From contig VGZD01000015.1 of assembly GCA_016872715.1 (NCBI GenBank), positions 1 through 46,917 on the forward strand: a stretch of DNA of 46,917 bases, read 5' to 3'. The first letter of the stretch is position 1. Each line of letters begins with the position of its first letter. The translations under genes and the position numbers were made by a program. The stretch is from Planctomycetota bacterium (GTDB lineage: Bacteria; Planctomycetota; UBA1135; GCA-002686595). Shown here piece by piece: positions 33,727 to 41,798 of the stretch. Below the pieces are notes generated by a model. It was not told the DNA's origin and made no database searches. It worked only from the letters and a program-made list of their open reading frames with translations.

Positions 33727-34421
33727 GGTGTGAGTCGGTATCCGGTGCCACGGACCGTGTGGATGTAGCGGGGCGACTGTGGATCGGGCTCGAGGAGCCG
33801 CCGCAGGCGGACGATGAAGTTGTCGATCGTGCGCTCGGTGGGGAACGCGTCGTAGCCCCACACGCGATCGAGGATCTCGGTGCGCGCGATCACTTCGCCG
33901 GGCCGCTCGGCGAGGCAGCGCAGGATCATCGTCTCCTTCTCGGAGAGCTGGATGTCGCGGCCGTTGACGCTCGCCACGAAGCTCCTGAAGTTCACGCGCG
34001 CGCTGCCGAGCATGAGGACATCTCCGGCGGGAGAAGGCCCGGCGTACCACGTCGAGCGCTTGAGGATCGCGCGCACGCGCAGGATCAGCTCGCGCAGGTT
34101 GAACGGCTTGCCGAGGAAGTCGTCGCCACCGAGCTCGAGTCCGCGCACGCGCTCGTCGGGTCCGCTGCGGGCGGTCAGGAACAGGATCGGAACGTTGCGC
34201 CCTTCCTTGCGCAGCGTCTCGCAGATCGTGAACCCGTCCAGCCCCGGCAACATCACGTCGAGCAGCACGAGCGCGGGCAGGGGTTCGCGGCGCAGCCGGG
34301 CGAGCGCGCTCAGGCCGTCGGTCACGACCTCGACGGCGTAGCCTTCGAGTTCCAGATTGTCGGCGATCACCTCGGCGAGGTGCGCTTCGTCTTCGACCAC
34401 CACCAGCTTCGTGGAGCTCAC
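33723..34421 (-). CDS. OmpR/PhoB-family response regulator inside the heme operon
   Basis: 232 residues. The receiver domain has acidic residues E10/D11, phospho-acceptor D55 (LLDVMLPG), T83 and K105 (GKPF). A C-terminal winged helix (~130-230) includes LSEKETMILRCLAERPG and RVWGYDAFPTERTIDNFIVR, ending with RYIHTVRGTGYRL, the OmpR/PhoB DNA-binding type that usually recognises tandem direct repeats with an 11-bp period. It starts within the kinase stop and ends within the hemE start (both ATGA). A direct repeat of that spacing lies in the hemA-hemH promoter region (40588-40605), so autoregulation of the heme operon is a reasonable inference. Confidence 0.9.
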   Translation of the reverse strand: MSSTKLVVVEDEAHLAEVIADNLELEGYAVEVVTDGLSALARLRREPLPALVLLDVMLPGLDGFTICETLRKEGRNVPILFLTARSGPDERVRGLELGGDDFLGKPFNLRELILRVRAILKRSTWYAGPSPAGDVLMLGSARVNFRSFVASVNGRDIQLSEKETMILRCLAERPGEVIARTEILDRVWGYDAFPTERTIDNFIVRLRRLLEPDPQSPRYIHTVRGTGYRLTP

Positions 34422-35398
34422 GTCGCTTGTTCCTTCTCCGCCACGGGCAGCGCGACTTCGACAGCGAAGCCACCGCCATCGAGCTGCGTGAGAGCGCGCG
34501 CCTCGCCACCCTGCGCGCGGGCGAGCTCGGACACGAGGAATAGGCCCAGTCCGACGCCCGGCTGCGTGCGCACGTTCTCATCGCCGCCGCGCACGAAGGC
34601 GTCGAAAACCCGCCGCGGATCGGCACCCCCGAGTCCCGGACCCCAATCGCGCACGCGCAACACGGCGCGCCGCTGCTCGCGGCGCAGCTCGACCGCGACG
34701 CGCGGCGCGGGCCCGGCGTACTTCACGGCGTTGGAGACGAGGTTGCGCAGGATCGTGCGCAACGCGGCGGAATCCGCGCGTGCGAACAGCGTCTGCGGCG
34801 CCGAGATCTCGAGCACGGCCGACGCCGTCTGCGCGTCGTGCGCGAGCTCGGCCGCGATCTCGCGCGTCTGGGCGGCGAGATCGAGAGCCTGCACTCGCAC
34901 GTCGGGGCCCGTGGTCGTCATGCGCGCCGACACGAGCAGGCTCTCGACCATCGTCTGCAAGCGCTCGAGGTCCTGATGAGCGTGCGCGAGGTAGCGTTCG
35001 CGCTTGTCGCCCTCCGCTCGCCCGAGTTGCAGGCTCTCGACGTACAGCTTGGCCGAAGCGATCGGACTCTTGAGTTCGTGCGTCACGGCAGACAGGAAGT
35101 TTCGCTGCTGGCGATGCACCGCGAGTTCCTTCTGCAGCGAGCGCACGACGAGAACGACGCTCGCGAGGAGCAGCAGTCCGAGGAAGGCGCCCTCGAACAC
35201 GAACATGCGCATGCTCTCTTCCGTCGCCGTGCGCAGCGCCTGCGTGACTTGTGGGCTCACCTCGACGCCGCGCTGGGCGACGCGCCGGAGCAGGAAGTCG
35301 CTCTGGTGCGCGAAGAAGAACATCCACCACCCGAACACGAGCAAGTACAGCGCGACGATCGCGACGTACGAATACAGCTTGCGGCGGGCGGGGTGCAC
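34418..35398 (-). CDS. Membrane sensor histidine kinase inside the heme operon
   Basis: 326 residues from a GTG at 35398. I chose it because GAGGAAGG precedes it and because it lies one base after the hemL stop. Transmembrane segment 1 is ~9-30 and segment 2 ~66-86, leaving only ~35 extracytoplasmic residues, too few for a classic ligand domain. HisKA follows with FLSAVTHELKSPIA (H107); HATPase_c shows NLVSNAVKYAG, DWGPGLGG, VFDAFVRG and GVGLGLFLV. The kinase core resembles the PhoR/BaeS class. Its stop overlaps the regulator start (ATGA). The signal is unknown; a membrane-level cue such as redox state, a respiratory quinone or heme is conceivable from the context only. Confidence 0.9.
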   Translation of the reverse strand: MHPARRKLYSYVAIVALYLLVFGWWMFFFAHQSDFLLRRVAQRGVEVSPQVTQALRTATEESMRMFVFEGAFLGLLLLASVVLVVRSLQKELAVHRQQRNFLSAVTHELKSPIASAKLYVESLQLGRAEGDKRERYLAHAHQDLERLQTMVESLLVSARMTTTGPDVRVQALDLAAQTREIAAELAHDAQTASAVLEISAPQTLFARADSAALRTILRNLVSNAVKYAGPAPRVAVELRREQRRAVLRVRDWGPGLGGADPRRVFDAFVRGGDENVRTQPGVGLGLFLVSELARAQGGEARALTQLDGGGFAVEVALPVAEKEQAT

Positions 35399-35399
35399 T

Positions 35400-36683
35400 T
35401 CAGCCTTCCTCGCGCGCCGCTTCGAGGGCGCTCTCGAAGGCGCGCGTCGCGCGCTCGATGTGCTCCGCGCCGTGCGCGAGCGAGACGAACGCGACCTCGT
35501 AGGCCGAAGGCGCCATCCACAGGCCGTTGCGCATCGCGTGGCGGTGAATCCGGCCATACAGCCTCGCGCCGCGCGGATCGACCGCTTGCCACGCGCGTGG
35601 CGGCGGACCTGCCTGCAGGCTGAGCCACAGGATCGAGCCCACGCGCGCGACGGTGCCGGTGACGTCGAAGCGCTCGAGCGCGCGCTCGAAGCCGCGCGCG
35701 AGCATCGTCCCGCGCGCGTCGAGCTCTCGATAGACCTGCGGATCCTCGAGCAGCTCGAGCGTGGCGAGCCCCGCCGCCATCGCCACGGGATTCCCCGACA
35801 GGGTGCCGGCCTGATACACGGGACCGAGCGGCGCGACCTGCGTCATCAGCGCGTCCTTGGCGAGGTACGCGCCGACCGGCATGCCGCCGCCGACGATCTT
35901 GCCGAGCGTGACGATGTCCGGCTCGATGCCGGTGATCTCGGTCATGCCGCCTCGGGCGACCCGCAAACCGCTGATGACCTCGTCGAAGATGAGCAGCGCG
36001 CCGTGCTCGCGCGAGAGCTTGCGCAGGTGCTCGAGGAACGAACGGCGCTGCACGAGCAGGCCCGAGTTCGCGGGCAGCGGCTCGATGATCACGCACGCGA
36101 TTTCGCGACCGCGTTCTGCGAACAGCGCGTCAGCCGCCCGCTCGTCGTCGAGCGGCAGCACTTCGGTGAGCTCTGCGAGCGCGGGCGGCACGCCCGCGGA
36201 CGAGGGAATGCCGAGCGTCGCCAGACCCGAGCCGCCCTTGACGAGCAGGCTGTCGGCGTGGCCGTGATAGCAGGCCTCGAACTTGACGATGCGCGAGCGA
36301 CCCGTCGCTCCGCGCGCGAGTCGCACCGCGCTCATCACCGCCTCGGTGCCCGTCGAGACGAAGCGCAGCTTGTCGGCCCACGGAAAGCGGCTCAGCACCG
36401 CTTCCGCGAGCCTCACTTCGCGTTCGCACGTCGCGCCGAAGGACAGGCCCTCGCGCGCCGCGCGCGCGATCGCCTCGACCACCGCGGGATGCGAGTGACC
36501 GAGGATCATCGGCCCCCACGAGCCGACGAGATCGGTGTAGACCTTGCCGTCGACGTCGGTGATTTCCGCGCCGCGAGCGTGAGCGACGATCGGCGGCTCT
36601 CCGCCCACGGCGAGGAACGCGCGCACGGGGCTCGACACCCCGCCGGGCATGACCTTCTTCGCCCGCTCGAGCAGCGGATGCAT
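35400..36683 (-). CDS. hemL: Glutamate-1-semialdehyde 2,1-aminomutase
   Basis: 427 residues, full length. It converts glutamate-1-semialdehyde to 5-aminolevulinate, completing the C5 route. The class-III aminotransferase fold shows PGGVSSPVRAF near the start, SWGPMILGHSHP, FVSTGTEAVMSAVRLARG, KFEACYHGHAD, LIFDEVISGLRV and the PLP lysine K262 in TLGKIVGGGMPVG. The ATG shares one base with the hemB stop (TGATG). The end of the gene contains the ribosome site of the kinase gene. Confidence 0.95.
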   Translation of the reverse strand: MHPLLERAKKVMPGGVSSPVRAFLAVGGEPPIVAHARGAEITDVDGKVYTDLVGSWGPMILGHSHPAVVEAIARAAREGLSFGATCEREVRLAEAVLSRFPWADKLRFVSTGTEAVMSAVRLARGATGRSRIVKFEACYHGHADSLLVKGGSGLATLGIPSSAGVPPALAELTEVLPLDDERAADALFAERGREIACVIIEPLPANSGLLVQRRSFLEHLRKLSREHGALLIFDEVISGLRVARGGMTEITGIEPDIVTLGKIVGGGMPVGAYLAKDALMTQVAPLGPVYQAGTLSGNPVAMAAGLATLELLEDPQVYRELDARGTMLARGFERALERFDVTGTVARVGSILWLSLQAGPPPRAWQAVDPRGARLYGRIHRHAMRNGLWMAPSAYEVAFVSLAHGAEHIERATRAFESALEAAREEG

Positions 36684-37651
36684 CAGATCCAGCCCTTCTC
36701 GCGCGCCTCGCGACCGTGGTAGCTGATCACCAGATCCGCACCGGCGCGGAACATGGAGTTCAGGATCTCACGCACCACGAGCTTCTCGTCGACCCAGCCG
36801 TTGGCCGCGGCGGCCTTCACCATCGAGTATTCGCCCGAGACGTTGTAGGCGGCGAGCGGCACGAGCGTGCGGTCCTTGATCGTGCGAATCACGTCGAGGT
36901 ACGAGAGCGCGGGCTTCACCATCAGGATGTCGGCGCCCTCCTGCTCGTCGAGCAGGCTCTCGCGCAGCGCCTCGCGCGCGTTGCGGTGATCCATCTGGTA
37001 GCTCTTGCGATCGCCGGACTTCGGAGCGCTGTCCGCGGCCTCGCGGAACGGCCCGTAGAAGGCCGACGCGAACTTGGTCGAGTAGCTCATGAGCGCCGTG
37101 TCGAGGTGACCGCTCGCATCGAGCGTCGAGCGAATCGCGGCCACGCGCCCGTCCATCATGTCGCTCGGAGCGACGACGTCGGCTCCGGCGCGCGCGTGCG
37201 CGAGCGCCATGGCCGAGAGGATCGGCAGCGTCTCGTCGTTGAGGATCTTGCCGTCCTTCAGGACTCCGCAGTGGCCGTGCTCGAGCGATCCACACAGGCA
37301 CACGTCGGTCATGATCGTCAGACGCTCGCCGTGGCGTTCGCGCAGTGCTCGCACGGCGCGGGGCACGAGTCCGTTCGCATCGGTCGCGCTCGCACCGCGC
37401 AGGTCCTTGTGTTGGGTCAGGCCGAACAGCAGCACGTTCGTGAGGCCGAGCTCGAGATCGCGGCCCACGCGCTCGACGAGGCGCGCGATGCCCATGCGCT
37501 CGATGCCGGGCATCGACGAGATCGCCTGCACGTCGTTGTTGCCTTCGATCACGAAGTGCGGCTGGACGAGCTGCGCGACGCGGAACTGAGTCTCGGCGAC
37601 GGCCTCGCGCAGGAGAGCCGTGGTGCGAAGTCGACGGGGGCGGATCTTCAT
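36683..37651 (-). CDS. hemB: Porphobilinogen synthase (delta-aminolevulinic acid dehydratase)
   Basis: 322 residues. It condenses two 5-aminolevulinate molecules to porphobilinogen. The three-cysteine zinc site is complete (C118, C120, C128 in DVCLCGSLEHGHCG), so this is the zinc type and not the aspartate/magnesium type. The two Schiff-base lysines are K193 (SYSTKFASAFYGPFR) and K246 (MVKPALSYLD). The ATG overlaps the hemCD stop by four bases. Confidence 0.95.
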   Translation of the reverse strand: MKIRPRRLRTTALLREAVAETQFRVAQLVQPHFVIEGNNDVQAISSMPGIERMGIARLVERVGRDLELGLTNVLLFGLTQHKDLRGASATDANGLVPRAVRALRERHGERLTIMTDVCLCGSLEHGHCGVLKDGKILNDETLPILSAMALAHARAGADVVAPSDMMDGRVAAIRSTLDASGHLDTALMSYSTKFASAFYGPFREAADSAPKSGDRKSYQMDHRNAREALRESLLDEQEGADILMVKPALSYLDVIRTIKDRTLVPLAAYNVSGEYSMVKAAAANGWVDEKLVVREILNSMFRAGADLVISYHGREAREKGWI

Positions 37652-39297
37652 GCGTGCGTGACCTTGGAACGGACGAGGTGGTAGAGCCCTGCGACGAGCT
37701 CCTCGGTGATCGGATGGGCGGTGCAGGCCGACCGCACGGCGTCGAGACCGGCGGATTCGAGCGCCGCGGCCGTCGTCGAGCCGAGCGCGAAGCGCACGGT
37801 CGCGCGCCCGGAGTGCGCGCGCTCCCACTCGAGGGCGGCCGCGACGGCGGACGGGCTCATGTAGACGCGCACGCTGACCTCGGGATCGAGGCGCAGGTCG
37901 CGCACGAGCTTCGTGCGGTAGATCGCGAGCCGTTCGAGCGCGATGCCGCGCTCGCTCAATGCCTCGGCGAGCTCGGGCAGCGCATCCTGCGCGCAGGGCC
38001 ACAGCACGCGAGCGCCCGCCGCCACGCTGATGCGGCTCGCGAGCTCGCGCGCGCCGCTCTCGCCGGTCCACGACACTTCGAAGCCGCCGCTCGCGAGTTC
38101 GCGCGCGCTCGCGCGCCCGACGGCGGCGAAGCGCACGCCCGCGGCGACCTTGCGCCCGGCGAGCAGGTGCGCCGCCTGTCGGCTCGTGAGCGCCACGACG
38201 TCGCCGCCGCGCGCGCTGGCGAGAAACGCGTCGAGATCCGCGCCGGCGATCGGCTCGAGTTCGATCACGCGTTCCGTGCGCACGTCCGCGCCGAGCGCGG
38301 CGAGTCGTTCGCCGAGCACGGAGCCATCGTGCGCGGAGCCCGCGAGGGCGATCGAAAGACCGCCGAGCGGACCGACGCGCGTGGCGCGCGCGGACACGAG
38401 CTCGCTGAGCACGGTCTGCATCGCGGCCTCGGGCGAGGCGCCGCGCGCAACGACCCAGCGCGCGTGCGCGGCTGCGATCGGATGGCCAGCGCCGAGGAAG
38501 CCGTGCGCCACGAAGCCGTCCGCGCCTTCCGCGCGCGAAACCGCCGCCGCGAGCGGCAAACTGCAGCCGCCGCCAGCGCCCGAGAGCAGCGAGCGCTCGG
38601 CCGCGATCGCGCGCTCGGTCGCCTCGTCGTGCAGCGCGCCGCGGCACAGCTCGAACACGGCGCGGTCGTCCGCGCGCACCTGCACCGCGAGCGCGCCTTG
38701 CGCGGGGGATGGAACGAACAGCTCGATCGCAAGATCGACGGCCACCAGCCCCTCGGTCGAGAGTTGCAGGCGATCGAGACCCGCCGCGGCGAGCACCACC
38801 GCGTCGTACGCGCCCTCGCGCGCCTTGCGCACGCGCGTGGGCACGTTGCCGCGCAGGTCGAGCACCTGCAGGTCGGGCCGCAGCGTCTTGAGCTGCTCGA
38901 GCCGCCGCGGCGCGCTCGTTCCCACGCGCGCCCCGCGCTTGAGCGGCAGGAACGGCGCCCGCGGATCGTGTGCGTCCGGGCGCACGAGCAGTCGCTCGCA
39001 GTGCGTCGCGCGCGGCGGCACGGCCGCGATCACGAGGCCCTTCGTCAACTCCGTCGGCAGGTCCTTGTGGCTGTGCACGGCGACGTCGACCTCGCCGTCG
39101 AGCAGCGCGCGCTCGATCTCCGCCGTGAAGAACGCCTTGCCTTCGACCTTCGAGAGCGGCACGTTGTCGATCAGGTCGCCCTTGGTCTTGAGCACGAGGA
39201 TGTCGACCTGCGCGCCCGCGCGCTCGAGCGCCGCTTTCACGTGCTGCGCCTGCCACAGCGCCAGCTCCGATCCCCGCGTTCCGATGCGCACCTTCAC
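37648..39297 (-). CDS. hemCD: Fused porphobilinogen deaminase / uroporphyrinogen III synthase
   Basis: 549 residues, two enzymes in one chain. Residues ~1-310 are HemC: RIGTRGSELALWQAQHV, LKTKGD, HSHKDLPTEL, GTSAPRRLEQL, DLRGNVPTR and the dipyrromethane-attaching cysteine C245 (GGGCSLPLAA). From ~325 a HemD domain follows (IALAGSAHDGSVLGERLAAL and on, VVALTSRQAAHLLAG, YMSPSAVAAAL, then ALGSTTAAALESAG). HemD sequences are weakly conserved, but the position and these blocks fit. The linker contains no stop or shift. It starts at a GTG that overlaps the hemA stop (GTGA), and its own stop overlaps hemB. The fusion guarantees 1:1 enzymes and channels the unstable hydroxymethylbilane. Confidence 0.9.
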   Translation of the reverse strand: MKVRIGTRGSELALWQAQHVKAALERAGAQVDILVLKTKGDLIDNVPLSKVEGKAFFTAEIERALLDGEVDVAVHSHKDLPTELTKGLVIAAVPPRATHCERLLVRPDAHDPRAPFLPLKRGARVGTSAPRRLEQLKTLRPDLQVLDLRGNVPTRVRKAREGAYDAVVLAAAGLDRLQLSTEGLVAVDLAIELFVPSPAQGALAVQVRADDRAVFELCRGALHDEATERAIAAERSLLSGAGGGCSLPLAAAVSRAEGADGFVAHGFLGAGHPIAAAHARWVVARGASPEAAMQTVLSELVSARATRVGPLGGLSIALAGSAHDGSVLGERLAALGADVRTERVIELEPIAGADLDAFLASARGGDVVALTSRQAAHLLAGRKVAAGVRFAAVGRASARELASGGFEVSWTGESGARELASRISVAAGARVLWPCAQDALPELAEALSERGIALERLAIYRTKLVRDLRLDPEVSVRVYMSPSAVAAALEWERAHSGRATVRFALGSTTAAALESAGLDAVRSACTAHPITEELVAGLYHLVRSKVTHA

Positions 39298-40553
39298 GCC
39301 GCGCCCTCCGTGCCTTGGCCGTTGCCGAACAGCGCCTTGTCGCTCGCGAGCCGCTTGATCGCGCTGATCGGCACGTGCGACACGCGTCCGAAGGCCGTGC
39401 GCGCCCAGTGCTCGATCGCGCGGCGGTCTTCGGCCGGGAGGTGCGCCAACTTCCCCGTGAAGAGCCCGGCGAGCTCCTTCTCGAACACGCTCTGTGACTC
39501 GCTGCGCATCTCGGCAATCGTCTCGTTCAGCGCCGACTGTGTCGAGCGTCGCGTGAAGGCCACGAGCTTGTGCTCGATCAGCGCCTCGGCCTGCGCGGCC
39601 GCCGCCGCGCGCAGCGCGCGGTTGCCCTCCGCCGCGGCGCGCAGTCGCTCCATGTCGAGCACTTCGATCTGCGGCGCAGCGACGGGCTCGATGTCGCGCG
39701 GCACGGCGAGGTCGACGGCGAGCAGCGCTCGTCCGAGGGGCGTGCGCCGCGCGAATGCGAGCAGGCTCTCGCGGTCGAAGACGTAGCCGGGCATCGAAGT
39801 CGCGCTGACGATCACGTCGAAGCCGCCGCGGCGCGCGAGCAAGTCGTCGAGGGTGAGCGCCTCCGCGCCGCACAGGTTCGCGAGCCGCTGCGCCCGCGGC
39901 AGCGTTCGGTTGGCGATCGAGGCGATCTTCACGCCGTGATCGGCCGCGTTCTTGACCACCAGCTCGGCCATCGCGCCCGCGCCCACCAGCGCCACGCGCG
40001 GCATCGCCTCGGCGAAGTGGCGCGCGATCTCCTCGAGTCCGATGCTCACCACCGATACGGGGATGCGCGAGAGCTCGGTCTCGGTGCGCACCTGCTTGCC
40101 GATCTGGAAGGCGTGCTCGAACAGCCCACCGAGCAGCCGACCGACGAGCCCCGCGCGCTCGCAACGCGCGAACGCGTCGCGCACCTGCGCGAGAATCTGA
40201 TCTTCGCCGAGCACGACGGAATCGAGCGAGCATGCGACGCGAAACAAGTGGCGCACCGCGCTCGCGGCCGTGTGCACGTGCATGCGCTCGCGCACGGGGT
40301 CGTTCTCGGCGAGAGCGAGCCGACGCGCGACGGCCTCGCGGTCGGCGGCCTCCGGCAGGTGGCCGAGCTCGCGGGCGAAGATGACCTCGACGCGGTTGCA
40401 GGTCGTGAGCAGCACCAGCTCGCTCGCGCCGAGCACGTCGGCGAGCTCTCGCGCGCACAGCTCGAAGCGCTCCGGCTCCGGCCGCTGCAGGCGCTCGAGC
40501 CCCGCGACGTCCGTCTCCTGCAACGACAGTCCTACGATTCCGATCCGTTCCAT
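39294..40553 (-). CDS. hemA: Glutamyl-tRNA reductase
   Basis: 419 residues. It reduces Glu-tRNA(Glu) to glutamate-1-semialdehyde with NADPH, the first and usually controlled step of the C5 pathway. The catalytic cysteine C52 is in LLTTCNRVEV; SLDSVVLGEDQILAQVRDAF is the family signature; VALVGAGAMAELV (~187-199) is the NADPH fold; VIVSATSMPGYV and LAVDLAVPRDIEP follow; a C-terminal helical dimerisation domain closes the protein. It is the first gene of the operon; the Pho-box-like repeat is 35 bases upstream of its ATG. No KK pair is seen at the N-terminus, so Lon-type control as known in enteric HemA is not suggested. Confidence 0.95.
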   Translation of the reverse strand: MERIGIVGLSLQETDVAGLERLQRPEPERFELCARELADVLGASELVLLTTCNRVEVIFARELGHLPEAADREAVARRLALAENDPVRERMHVHTAASAVRHLFRVACSLDSVVLGEDQILAQVRDAFARCERAGLVGRLLGGLFEHAFQIGKQVRTETELSRIPVSVVSIGLEEIARHFAEAMPRVALVGAGAMAELVVKNAADHGVKIASIANRTLPRAQRLANLCGAEALTLDDLLARRGGFDVIVSATSMPGYVFDRESLLAFARRTPLGRALLAVDLAVPRDIEPVAAPQIEVLDMERLRAAAEGNRALRAAAAAQAEALIEHKLVAFTRRSTQSALNETIAEMRSESQSVFEKELAGLFTGKLAHLPAEDRRAIEHWARTAFGRVSHVPISAIKRLASDKALFGNGQGTEGAA

Positions 40554-40587
40554 GGCGCCAGAAAGGTACGCCGAGGCGGCCGTGGAT

Positions 40588-40605
40588 CTGTCACCACTCT
40601 GTCAC
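40588..40605. promoter_or_regulatory. Pho-box-like direct repeat between hemA and hemH
   Basis: CTGTCAC CACT CTGTCAC: two identical heptamers separated by four bases, an 11-bp period. This is the layout and nearly the sequence of the PhoB box (CTGTCAT, four bases, CTGTCAT). It lies 35-52 bases upstream of hemA and 136 bases upstream of hemH in the divergent region. The operon itself encodes a PhoB/OmpR-type regulator, the likely binder. The sequence match is direct; the function is inference. Confidence 0.55.
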
Positions 40606-40740
40606 GAGCGCGCGATTTTCGTCGTGCCCCGGCCGCCGCGCTCGGTTCCCGCGGTCGGCACTCGCAACCCTCGTCCGGCCACGGGTTGGGGTGGGGAGCG
40701 GCCCCTGAGAGCCGGTCGCTGCGGCTGCTAGGCTCTACCA

Positions 40741-41709
40741 ATGCCTCCGATCGGCGTGCTGCTCGTGAATGTCGGCTCTCCGGACGCGCCGGAGACCGCG
40801 GCCGTGCGCCGCTATCTCGCCGAATTCCTCGGCGACCCGGGCGTCGTGCGCCTGCCGCGCTGGCTGTGGTTGCCGCTGCTCCACGGGATCGTCCTCCCGC
40901 TGCGCGGCCCCAAGAGCGCCGCGCTGTACCGCAAGGTCTGGACCCCCGAAGGCTCGCCGCTGATCACGCTCTCCGCGGCCCTCGGAGGCGGTCTGCAACG
41001 CGAGCTCGGCGACGGCTACCGCGTCGAGGTCGGCATGCGCTACGGCAACCCGAGCATCGCAGCGGCCCTCGAGCGCCTGAAGGTGGCCGACTGCCGCGAC
41101 CTCGTGCTCGTCCCCATGTTTCCGCAGTACAGCTGCACGACCTCCGGCACCGTGATCGACGCCGTGCGCGCCCTGCGCAGCCGCCGCGGGGAGCGCGAGC
41201 CGCTCGTCGTCAGCGCGTTCTTCGACGACCCCGAGTACGTCGCCGCCCTCGCGCACAGCGTGCGCTCGCGCGTGCAGGATTCCGACGTCGACCACTACGT
41301 CTTCAGCTTCCACGGCCTCCCGCTGCGCACCATCGCGGCGGGCGACCCTTACCGCGAGCACTGCGAGCGCACGGCCGCGGCCCTCGCCAAGGCGCTCGAT
41401 CTGCCGAAGGAGCGCTGGACGCAGGTCTACCAGTCGCGTTTCGGCCGCGAGGAATGGCTGCGCCCCTACGCCGCCGACGTCGTCCCGACGCTCGCCCAAC
41501 GCCACAGGCGCGTGGTCGCCGTCTGCCCGGCCTTCACCACCGACTGCCTCGAAACCCTCGAGGAGGTCCGATTGGAGCTCGGCCACAAATTTCGCGCGGC
41601 GGGCGGTCAGGACTGGACCGTCGTGCCCTGCTTGAACGACGACGCACGGTGGGTCGCGGCCCTGGCCGGAATCGTGCGCCGCCGCCAATTGCCCGCGCCG
41701 CTGCCATGA
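40741..41709 (+). CDS. hemH: Ferrochelatase
   Basis: 322 residues. It inserts Fe(II) into protoporphyrin IX (or coproporphyrin III), the last step of heme synthesis. Family blocks are GVLLVNVGSPDAPE at the N-terminus, RYGNPSI, VLVPMFPQYSCTTSGTVID, the catalytic histidine H191 in YVFSFHGLPLR, and CPAFTTDCLETLEEV with the conserved glutamates. It is divergent from hemA across 187 bases and, with the operon, completes the pathway. Its stop TGA overlaps an ATG (41706) of the next open frame, but I prefer a later start for that lipoprotein gene. Confidence 0.95.
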   Translation: MPPIGVLLVNVGSPDAPETAAVRRYLAEFLGDPGVVRLPRWLWLPLLHGIVLPLRGPKSAALYRKVWTPEGSPLITLSAALGGGLQRELGDGYRVEVGMRYGNPSIAAALERLKVADCRDLVLVPMFPQYSCTTSGTVIDAVRALRSRRGEREPLVVSAFFDDPEYVAALAHSVRSRVQDSDVDHYVFSFHGLPLRTIAAGDPYREHCERTAAALAKALDLPKERWTQVYQSRFGREEWLRPYAADVVPTLAQRHRRVVAVCPAFTTDCLETLEEVRLELGHKFRAAGGQDWTVVPCLNDDARWVAALAGIVRRRQLPAPLP

Positions 41710-41798
41710 CCGTGCGGCGCGCTCCCATGGAAAAGACCCTGAAATTGCCGGTGGAATTTCATTTCTCATCGAAATCTCGCCGCCGCTCTCCGCACCCC

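Noticed and set aside
8088..40458. Very long open frames in other frames (for example 10035-13565, 24289-27468, 27164-30208, 27448-29595 and the part of 37648-40458 before hemCD)
   Set aside because: They arise from the high G+C of the third codon positions opposite real genes. Their translations are Arg/Ala/Gly-rich with no domain, and they cover well-identified genes such as pckA, the PSD1/DUF1501 pair and the heme genes.
41706..41798. Lipoprotein start at the ATG overlapping the hemH stop
   Set aside because: It would put 31 basic residues before the signal peptide. The ATG at 41799 gives a normal lipoprotein signal.
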